Shown piece after piece: positions 10,217 to 18,084 of a stretch of 64,000 bases of DNA. The stretch lies in the NCBI GenBank assembly GCA_963772675.1, contig CAVYYF010000004.1, forward strand, positions 1 through 64,000. Reading direction: 5' to 3'. The position numbers and the translations under genes are program-made. Below the pieces are notes generated by a model, which saw nothing but the letters and a program-made list of their open reading frames with translations, searched no databases and had not been told where the DNA came from. Source of the DNA: JAKAGZ01 sp963772675 (GTDB lineage: Bacteria > Bacteroidota > Ignavibacteria > Ignavibacteriales > Ignavibacteriaceae). The first letter of the stretch is position 1. Each line of letters starts with the position of its first letter.

Positions 10217-11101
10217 ATGATGAAGTACAGGCTTTTAATATTTTTGTTGATGGGTTTGTTTTTAATAAACACAAAAGTCTTTTCACAAGATCAGAACTTT
10301 TACATTTTCGTATGCTTCGGACAGTCAAATATGGAAGGCTTTCCGGGAATTGAAGAACAGGACAAGAAGAACGTAGATAGTCACTTTCAGGTTCTGGCAG
10401 CGGTTGATTTTCCAAAACTAGACCGAAAGAAAGGACATTGGTACACTGCCGTCCCTCCTTTGTGCCGCCCCTCCACCGGTCTTTGCCCCGCCGATTATTT
10501 TGGCAGAACTATGGTCGCCAACCTACCCAAAAACATCAAGGTAGGAGTCATTAACGTTGCAGTAGCTGGATGCAAAATTGAATTGTTTGAAAAAGATAAA
10601 TATCAAGCCTATGATTCAACAGCTCCATCTTGGATGAAAAATATAATTAAACAGTATGACGGCAACCCGTATCAGTATCTTGTTGACCTGGCAAAACAAG
10701 CTCAGAAAGACGGCGTCATAAAAGGAATTTTGTTGCACCAAGGAGAGTCAAATACAGGCGATAAAGATTGGCCGGAAAAAGTCAAAGGCATCTACGACAA
10801 TTTGATTAAAGATTTGAATCTCAACGCAGAAAAAGTACCTCTGCTCGCTGGCGAAGTCGTGAACGCTGACGAGAATGGCGCTTGCGCAAGTATGAATGAA
10901 ATTATTGACAAGTTACCGCAGACAGTCCCCAATTCATATGTTATTTCTTCGGCAGGCTGCCCGACCAGAATGCGCCATTTACATTTTACTGCGGCAGGTT
11001 ATAGAAAACTTGGAAAGCGATATGCTGAAAAAATGATTTCTCTATTAGGTTATAAGATTACTAAACCTGAATCAGAACAGAACAAGGTAGAAAACAAATA
11101 G
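10217..11101 (+). CDS. CE6-type (SASA/SGNH) acetyl esterase, exported
   Basis: A signal peptide ends near TKVFSQ. The SGNH-fold signature FGQSNMEG places Ser37 as nucleophile; LLHQGESN is the third conserved block, and HLHFTAAGYRKLG carries the catalytic His256, which is preceded by its usual partner region. This is the layout of carbohydrate esterase family 6 and related sialate O-acetylesterase-like proteins. A role in removing acetyl groups from xylan is inferred from the neighbouring xylanases and arabinofuranosidases. ATG 10217 follows AGGAGA; the adjacent ATG at 10220 is also possible. The next gene starts 29 bp downstream, which suggests an operon with the two carboxylesterases. Confidence 0.85.
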   Translation: MMKYRLLIFLLMGLFLINTKVFSQDQNFYIFVCFGQSNMEGFPGIEEQDKKNVDSHFQVLAAVDFPKLDRKKGHWYTAVPPLCRPSTGLCPADYFGRTMVANLPKNIKVGVINVAVAGCKIELFEKDKYQAYDSTAPSWMKNIIKQYDGNPYQYLVDLAKQAQKDGVIKGILLHQGESNTGDKDWPEKVKGIYDNLIKDLNLNAEKVPLLAGEVVNADENGACASMNEIIDKLPQTVPNSYVISSAGCPTRMRHLHFTAAGYRKLGKRYAEKMISLLGYKITKPESEQNKVENK

Positions 11102-11130
11102 ATTAATATTTAATTAGAGGAACTTTTCTT

Positions 11131-12689
11131 ATGAGGAGCATAAATTTTTTAATTGTGATTTTTTTGATGTTCGCTGTCGATTTTGCCATTGCACAGCAAA
11201 CAGCACTGGTTAAAGTTGAACAAGGATTGTTACAGGGAACATATGAAGATGGATTGACAATTTACAAAGGCATCCCGTTTGCAGCGCCACCTGTTGGTGA
11301 TCTCCGTTGGCGCCCACCTCAGCCTGCTTCAAAATGGGAAGGAGTAAAACAAGCTACAAAGTTTGCACAGGGACCGATTCAGGCGTGGGGCTCTCCTTCA
11401 GGTAAAAGTGAAGATTGCTTGTACTTAAATGTTTGGACACCTGCTAAATCAGCTAATGATAATATTCCGGTGTTTGTTTGGATTTATGGCGGGGGTTTCA
11501 ACGGCGGGGCAACTTCTATTCCGACTTACAGTGGTGAGAAGCTTGCAAAGAAAGGCGTTGTGCTGGTTAGCATAGCATACCGTGTTGGTATACTCGGATT
11601 CATGGCACATTCGGAATTAAGTGCAGAAAGTCCGCATCACGTTTCGGGAAATTACGGTCTTCTTGATATGATAGCGGCTCTTAAATGGATAAAGAAAAAT
11701 ATTGCAGCGTTTGGTGGAAATCCAAATAAGGTTACGATATTCGGAGAATCAGCCGGAGGAATTGCGGTTAGCATGTTATGCGCATCCCCTCTCGCTAAAG
11801 GATTATTTGAAGGTGCTATTTCGGAAAGCGGAGGTAATTTCGGTCCTTCCCGACCTACAACCTATCCGGGTGAGAATATGAAACTGCTTGCACAAGCAGA
11901 AAAAGAAGGAGTAGCATATGCTAAGAAAGCAGGAGCTTCGTCGATTGCAGCACTAAGAAAAATTCCTGCTGACAAACTTCCGGCGCTCCGCGGTTTAGCA
12001 TGGCCAATTATAGATGGATGGGTAATTCCCGGCGATCAATACAAACTTTATGAAGCGGGCAAGTTTAATGATACCCCCATCCTTGTGGGTTACAACTCTG
12101 ATGAAGGTGCAAGTTTTTCTCCACCTAAAACTCCGGAAGATTACATCGCAAGTGTCAAAAAACGTTATGGCCCTTTTGCAGAAAAGCTTTTAAAAGCCTA
12201 CCCCGCCGGTTCTACGAAAGTGCCAAAGACCGCCCGCGATCTGATGCGCGACGCGGCATTCGGTTGGCATACATGGAGTTGGGCTAAACTTGAATCGGAA
12301 ATAGGAAAATCAAAAGTATACTATTATTATTTTGATCAGCATCCTGATTATCCGGCAGGATTCACCTAAGAGCAGGATACGGTTCACCACACGGTCAGGA
12401 AGTAGCTTACGTTTTTGAACATCTCGATTATTCGAGACCTGAAATCACAAAAAGCGATATAAATATTTCTGAAGCGATGGCTACATACTGGACTAATTTT
12501 GCCAAGTACGGAAATCCCAATGGAGAAGGACTCCCCAAATGGCAGGCGTTTAGTGATAAAAATCCTGAGGTAATGTATTTCAGTAAAACTCCGCATATGG
12601 GGCCTGTACCAAGTGCTAAGTCTCTTAAAGTATTAGATAAATATTTTAAATGGCGTCGATCACCTGAAGGAGAAGCCTGGGCAAAGTAA
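11131..12689 (+). CDS. Type-B carboxylesterase (first of two tandem paralogues), frameshifted
   Basis: A signal peptide (ending AIAQQ) precedes a classic alpha/beta-hydrolase of the carboxylesterase type-B family. YKGIPFAAPPVGDLRWRPP is the family N-terminal block, EDCLYLNVWTP the next, and FGESAGGIAVS carries Ser207. The frame stops at 12369, but two extra bases within about ten positions restore PAG-SPRAGYGSPHGQEVAYVFEHL and the C-terminal part to 12689 (YWTNFAKYGNPNGEG). The catalytic His lies in the PHG segment just after the break, so an intact frame would be needed for activity. The substrate may be acetyl or feruloyl esters on hemicellulose; this is inferred from context only. Confidence 0.8.
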
Positions 12690-12735
12690 TTATTGTAAAT
12701 ATAATAACTCTAAACTAACTAATAGAGTTATAAAA

Positions 12736-12763
12736 TACAGAACTTGTTGTCTGTAGTTTTTTT
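12736..12763 (+). terminator. Possible intrinsic terminator between the two carboxylesterase genes
   Basis: A six-base stem (TACAGA/TCTGTA, loop of eight) is followed by G and seven T residues. A second eight-base inverted repeat (about 12704-12731, ATAACTCT/AGAGTTAT) lies just upstream. This would separate the tandem esterase paralogues into different transcripts. The stem is short, so this is moderate evidence. Confidence 0.4.
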
Positions 12764-12824
12764 AGTGATGATTTATAAATCTAAATAACAGAATAATCAT
12801 CATCCTAAAGGAAGGAACTGTCTT

Positions 12825-14374
12825 ATGAGAAATCTGACTTTTTACGTTGCAATGTTCATAATGTTTGTTGCCGGATATGCCTTCGCACAACAACCTGCTC
12901 CTGTTAAAGTTGAACAAGGATTATTACAGGGTACGCTCAAAGATGGAGTAATAGTTTACAAAGGTGTTCCGTATGCTGAACCACCTGTTGGTAAATTACG
13001 CTGGCATGCACCGCTTCCACCGAAACCATGGAAAGGAGTGCGAAAGGCAGATAAATTTTCTGCAAACCCAATTCAGGTAATGGTAAAGGAGCTAGGTCCT
13101 TGGACTCCTGAATATCAACCGCAAGGCTCAGTAAGTGAAGACTGTCTGTACCTGAATATATGGACTGCGGCGAAATCATCAAAAGAAAAACGCCCGGTTG
13201 TCATGTATATTCCCGGCGGCGCTTTCACTGGTGGATCAGGTAATTGCCCGGTTTATGATGGCGAGAATCTGGCGAAGAAAGGATTGGTTGTTGTTACAAT
13301 CAATTATCGTGTAGGAGTAATTGGATTCCTTGCGCTCCCGGAATTAACAAAGGAATCGAAACACCATTCTTCGGGAAACTACGGACTACTGGATCAAGTA
13401 GCCGCATTAAAATGGATAAAGAAAAATATCTCGGCATTCGGAGGAGATCCGGCTCGTGTAACAATTATGGGACAATCTGCCGGGGCAGCGTCTGTAAATT
13501 ACCTTACTGTATCGCCTCTTGCGAAAGGACTGTTCATCCGCGCAATTGCCGAGAGTGGTACTAATGTAAGTATTGGTCCGGGGGAAAGTCTTGCGTCAGC
13601 GGAACAGACCGGACTAAAGTTTGCCAAAGCATTAGGCGCTTCTTCATTAGCTGCATTAAGAGCATTACCGGCATCTGACCTGCTTGCTGCCACCAAAGGT
13701 GAATTCCGTTTTCTCCCAATTGTGGACGGATGGTTTCTGCCAAAAAGTGGTGATGATATTTTTAAAGCGGGCAAACAAAATGATGTTACCACTATAACCG
13801 GATGGGTTGCGGACGAAGGCAGCTACAATAGACAATTATGGTAAAGTTCCTGCAAAAGAATTCAGGAAAGAAGTGAGAACAGCGGACCGGATCACTGGCA
13901 GATGAGATTCTAAAACTTTACCCTGCTTCCACAGATGCTGAAGCAGCAGAGTCCCAGAAAAAGTTTGCACGTGATATGTCTATGGTATCTATGTACTTGT
14001 GGTCGGTAAAACGCGGGAAGACCAGCAGGACAAATATATACACATATATATTTACACATCAGGAACCCGGCGCAACTAAAGAACGCTATCTTGCTTTTCA
14101 TTCCTCTGAACTCCCATACGTATTTGATAACCTGAATCAGTCACCAAAGCCGTGGACAGAAGAAGACAAAAAGATAGCAGAGATTATGTCTGACTACTGG
14201 ATAAATTTTATTTCAACAGGAAACCCGAATGGTAAAGGATTACCAGGGTGGCCCGTTTTTAAATCAACAGCCAAGAAAACTATGGAGTTGGGCAATAAGA
14301 TAGAACAACGGCCAATTACCAGCCCTGAAAAATTTGAAGTTTTAGAAAAACTGTTACAAGGTACAGCACATTGA
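12825..14374 (+). CDS. Type-B carboxylesterase (second tandem paralogue), frameshifted twice
   Basis: The layout matches the preceding paralogue. It has a signal peptide ending AFAQQ, then YKGVPYAEPPVGKLRWHAP, EDCLYLNIWTA, and MGQSAGAASVN with Ser218 as nucleophile. The first frame ends at 13844. The next carries DNYGKVPAKEFRKEVR, and the third (from about 13895) carries ADEILKLYPASTDAEAA through YWINFISTGNPNGKG to the stop at 14374. Both shifts are net +1. The two esterases share opening sequences after the signal (PVKVEQGLLQGT versus LVKVEQGLLQGT), so they are a tandem duplication. The start follows AAAGGAAGGAA. The likely role is hydrolysis of acyl side groups on hemicellulose fragments. 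Confidence 0.78.
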
Positions 14375-14406
14375 TAATGAAATAAAGGTTTTAAAGAAAA
14401 ATAAAA

Positions 14407-15459
14407 ATGAAAAGAACATTTAAAATCATAAGTGTATTGGTAGTGCTGTTTGCTGGGACTATGGTTGCACAGCAAGACATTGATGTTGGTAAAACAGGAT
14501 GGGATGTAAAAAAACCGGTAATGGCTGCAGCATGTAAAAACGGATGCCCCTGGGGCGAACTCGGTGACTATGTCAAAGAATCAATGAAACCATTTGGCTA
14601 TACTGTAATCCTCTGCCGTAATTGTAACAGGTGGTACGGACCTAGTCTTGTTTCTGAACATGACTATCCTCCGCCCCTTGATAAAATAAATCTTGCAGAT
14701 GGAGTTAATGTTCGTGTTAATGCACGTGTCGATTTTGGCGTAACCTCCAGTGCAATGTTGAACTCAGCATATAAAGACAAACTTGCGGGCAAAGGACCTT
14801 TTCGCAATCTCCGCCTTATTGCAAAGCTTGAAGACCCCTTCTATTATCTTATTGCTGCAAGGAAAGAATCGGGAATTAAAAACTTTAACGTTATAAAACA
14901 AAAACATCTGCCTGTAAGAATTATGGGCGCTGATAATAATATGAAGATTATCCTGAAATACTATAGCATAACTGCTGATGACATTAAAACATGGGGAGGA
15001 AGCATGGGGGTTACAGTAGATGAGGCTTTGAAAGGTAATTTTGATATCATTGCCGGTTTCCTGGCAAGTCCTTCGATGAATCCTGAATCTTCTTATTGGA
15101 CAACTTTAAGTCAGAAGTTTGATCTTTATTTTTTACAACTACCTGAAGACCTGTTAAAACAAATTGCTCAGCAAAATGTTGATGCAGAATTTGTTGAGGC
15201 TCAGATTGGCTTGCTTAAAGGCGTTGACCGCCAGATAAAAACTCTGGGCAGATCAGGAGAAGCTATCTTTGCACGGGATGACATTCCCGAACAAGCTGCT
15301 TATGACCTTGCTAAAGCTATTGATGAAAATCACGGGGCACTAAAATGGTTCATCAGAATTTATACATACGATCCGAAAACTGCCTGGCAAAATTTTGGTG
15401 TACCATTGCATCCTGGCGCTGAGAAATATTATCGGGAAGTCGGATACATGAAGAAATAA
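14407..15459 (+). CDS. TAXI-family TRAP transporter solute-binding protein
   Basis: This is a 350-residue protein with a signal peptide ending MVAQQ. The body has the periplasmic-binding-protein pattern of the TAXI (NMT1-like) group, with DFGVTSSAMLNSAYK, then LLAKLED-like strands (LRLIAKLEDPFYYLI), ADNNMKIILKYYSI, and the characteristic end PLHPGAEKYYREVGY. These proteins deliver small carboxylates to a TRAP permease. No permease gene is within the window, so its partner must lie elsewhere or it has another role. The conserved ACKNGCPWGELGDY and LCRNCNRWYGP segments add four cysteines not typical of the family, as far as I know. Its place between esterases and GH31 suggests a ligand derived from hemicellulose, perhaps a uronic or phenolic acid; that is speculation. 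Confidence 0.8.
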   Translation: MKRTFKIISVLVVLFAGTMVAQQDIDVGKTGWDVKKPVMAAACKNGCPWGELGDYVKESMKPFGYTVILCRNCNRWYGPSLVSEHDYPPPLDKINLADGVNVRVNARVDFGVTSSAMLNSAYKDKLAGKGPFRNLRLIAKLEDPFYYLIAARKESGIKNFNVIKQKHLPVRIMGADNNMKIILKYYSITADDIKTWGGSMGVTVDEALKGNFDIIAGFLASPSMNPESSYWTTLSQKFDLYFLQLPEDLLKQIAQQNVDAEFVEAQIGLLKGVDRQIKTLGRSGEAIFARDDIPEQAAYDLAKAIDENHGALKWFIRIYTYDPKTAWQNFGVPLHPGAEKYYREVGYMKK

Positions 15460-15487
15460 AAGATTTTTTAATAAAACAGTATAAGCA

Positions 15488-15503
15488 AACTCTGCAAAGA
15501 GTT
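15488..15503. other. Small stem-loop ahead of the GH31 gene
   Basis: AACTCT and AGAGTT form a six-base stem closed by a GCAA tetraloop, followed by a T-rich but interrupted tail. It lies 35 bases before the GH31 start and could be a weak terminator for the TAXI gene or an mRNA 5' structure. Confidence 0.3.
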
Positions 15504-15537
15504 ACTTTATTTTATTCAGATAAATAGAGATGAAGAT

Positions 15538-17967
15538 ATGAAAAAAATATTTTTAACCATTGCATCTTTTATATGCCTTATAGTTTTTTCTGCAAATGCT
15601 CAGAACTATCAGAGAACAGATCGGGGGATAAAATCAATAATCGATTCTACGGAAGTTGAGATTCAATTCTACAATTCGTCTACTGTTAGAGTGCTTAAAT
15701 CACCGGAAGGGAAAAATTTCAATAAAAAAAGTCTTTCAGTAATTGAAGCTCCGCAGGAAACAGACTTTACCATAAATCAGAAAGGTGATGAACTTTTCCT
15801 GAAAAGTAAAAATGTTCAGGTAGATGTGAATCTGAAAGATGGGAAAATATCCTTTTCAACTTCTAAAGGAGAAACTTTATTAAATGAGAAAGTGAATGGC
15901 GTTGCGTTTACGAATTTCAATGATGCCGGTGTGAAAACTTACAGCGTATTGCAGTCTTTTGTTCTGGATAAAGATGAAGCAATCTATGGACTGGGACAGC
16001 AGCAACAAGGTAAAATGATTCAGCGTAACCTTAAATTAGAAATGATACAAGGAAATACGGATGACTATGTTCCCTTCTTTGTTTCAGTAAAAGGTTACGG
16101 ATTGTTTTGGGATAACTACTCCCCTACTCTTTTTGTTGACAACCAGGATAGCACATCATTCAAATCTGATGTTGGCGATTGTATAGATTATTATTTTATG
16201 TACGGCGGCAATGCTGATGGTGTAATTGCAAAAATGAGAGAATTAACAGGGCAGGTCCCAATGTTCCCGCTCTGGACTTATGGTTACTGGCAAAGCAAAG
16301 AACGTTATAAAGGTCAGGATGAATTAGTAAATGTAGTAAAAAAATACCGCGAGTTGGGGGTTCCACTTGATGGCATAATTCAGGACTGGCAGTACTGGGG
16401 CAACAATTATTTGTGGAATGCAATGGACTTCCTCAACGTAGAATTTTACAATCCGCAAAAAATGGTAAACGATGTTCATAAGTTGCATGCACACATGATT
16501 ATATCAATCTGGAATTCGTTTGGCCCCATGACCAAACAATATAGAGATTTGAAAAAAATCGGTGCACTTATGGATTTTCAAACCTGGCCTCTGTCTGGTT
16601 CAGCAAAATGGCCGCCGAGAATGGATTACCCTTCAGGTGTTAAAGTTTATGATCCTTTCAATCCGGTAGCCCGGGATATTTACTGGAAGTATCTTAACAA
16701 AGGTATTTTTTCACTCGGTATGGACGGATGGTGGATGGATTCGTCGGAACCTGACCACTTGAATTTTAAACCTTCCGATTTAGACGATCAAACATATCTT
16801 GGTTCATTCCGCAAGGTACGTAATGCTTTCCCTTTAATGACTGTAGGTGGAGTTTATACACATCAAAGATCAGTTACATCTGATAAACGCGTATTTATCC
16901 TTACCCGATCTGCATTTGCAGGTCAACAGCGCTACGGTGCCGATACGTGGTCAGGCGATGTAGTTGCGTCATGGAAAGCCCTCAGAGATCAAATTTCGGC
17001 CGGCTTAAATTTTTCACTCTCCGGCATTCCAAACTGGAATAGTGATATAGGCGGGTTTTTCCTCTGGAACTTTCCGCAAAAATTGAAAGATGCAAATTAC
17101 TGTGAACTTTATGCTCGCTGGATACAGTTCGGTGCCTTCTGCCCTATGATGCGCTCACACGGAACAGATGCACCGCGCGAAATTTATCAATTCGGTAAGA
17201 AGGGCGATAAGGTTTATGACGCAATTGATAAGTTTATAAACCTGCGCTACTATTTGCTGCCTTATATTTATTCTACCTCGTGGGAGGTAACTGCAAATCA
17301 ATCAACTATGATGCGTGCGCTGGTTATGGATTTTGCAAATGATAAGCAAGCGCTTGATATTAATAATCAGTATATGTTTGGAAAATCATTGCTCGTTTGT
17401 CCTGTTACCAAACCTATGTATTCAAAAATCGTAGTTCACGGAAACGATACGACCAAAATTGGGGATTTTAGCAAGATAAAAAGTGAAGAAGTTTACTTAC
17501 CCAAGGGAACAGATTGGATTGATTTCTGGACAGGTGAAAAATTTAAAGGCGGACAAACAATTAATGAAGAAACGCCAATTGATATTATGCCGTTGTATGC
17601 AAAAGCAGGTTCAATAATTCCTATAGGTCCAAAAGTACAATATGCAACAGAGAAAAAATGGAATAATCTTGAAATACGAATTTATCCCGGCGCTGACGGT
17701 GAATTTACATTATATGAAGATGAAAATGATAACTACGATTATGAGAAAGGAGTTTATTCTACTATAACCTTTACCTGGGATGATGCGAAAAAAGAATTGA
17801 CTATCAATGATCGTAAAGGTTCTTTCCCCGGAATGCTCAATGAACGCAAGTTCAACATAGTTGTTGTGGGAAAAAACAAAGGCATTGGAATCACTCCTGT
17901 TGAAAAATTCGATAAAGTAGTAACGTACAAAGGTGAAGAAGGTGAAAGTAAAACTATAAAGGAGTAA
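15538..17967 (+). CDS. GH31 alpha-xylosidase/alpha-glucosidase family enzyme
   Basis: The 809-residue protein has a signal peptide ending SANAQ. It then has the GH31 N-terminal beta-sandwich (GLGQQQQGKM), a barrel with DGIIQDWQYWG, and WWMDSSEPDH with Asp401 as nucleophile. WSGDVVASW carries Asp474 as acid/base, and NSDIGGF is also present. The QDWQYWG and SSEP context resembles bacterial alpha-xylosidases acting on xyloglucan, but alpha-glucosidase cannot be excluded. The C-terminal strands (EIRIYPGADGEFTLYED onward) are nearly the same at DNA level as in the GH31 paralogue at 37705. This copy has no PA14 insert. Confidence 0.85.
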   Translation: MKKIFLTIASFICLIVFSANAQNYQRTDRGIKSIIDSTEVEIQFYNSSTVRVLKSPEGKNFNKKSLSVIEAPQETDFTINQKGDELFLKSKNVQVDVNLKDGKISFSTSKGETLLNEKVNGVAFTNFNDAGVKTYSVLQSFVLDKDEAIYGLGQQQQGKMIQRNLKLEMIQGNTDDYVPFFVSVKGYGLFWDNYSPTLFVDNQDSTSFKSDVGDCIDYYFMYGGNADGVIAKMRELTGQVPMFPLWTYGYWQSKERYKGQDELVNVVKKYRELGVPLDGIIQDWQYWGNNYLWNAMDFLNVEFYNPQKMVNDVHKLHAHMIISIWNSFGPMTKQYRDLKKIGALMDFQTWPLSGSAKWPPRMDYPSGVKVYDPFNPVARDIYWKYLNKGIFSLGMDGWWMDSSEPDHLNFKPSDLDDQTYLGSFRKVRNAFPLMTVGGVYTHQRSVTSDKRVFILTRSAFAGQQRYGADTWSGDVVASWKALRDQISAGLNFSLSGIPNWNSDIGGFFLWNFPQKLKDANYCELYARWIQFGAFCPMMRSHGTDAPREIYQFGKKGDKVYDAIDKFINLRYYLLPYIYSTSWEVTANQSTMMRALVMDFANDKQALDINNQYMFGKSLLVCPVTKPMYSKIVVHGNDTTKIGDFSKIKSEEVYLPKGTDWIDFWTGEKFKGGQTINEETPIDIMPLYAKAGSIIPIGPKVQYATEKKWNNLEIRIYPGADGEFTLYEDENDNYDYEKGVYSTITFTWDDAKKELTINDRKGSFPGMLNERKFNIVVVGKNKGIGITPVEKFDKVVTYKGEEGESKTIKE
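17608..17853. repeat. GH31 3'-end repeat, copy 1
   Basis: This stretch codes for the C-terminal beta-domain of the GH31 enzyme and is closely similar, including long identical runs and matching synonymous codons, to 39970-40214 in the second GH31 gene. The rest of the two genes is much more diverged. Confidence 0.7.
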
Positions 17968-18084
17968 TTTTCTTACTGATAAAATAAGGAAGAACTTGAA
18001 ATGACAATAAAGATATACGGAATTAAAAGATGCAATTTAATTAACTTGTGAAATAACAAAACCAAAATAATTAAGAGTTATCAA

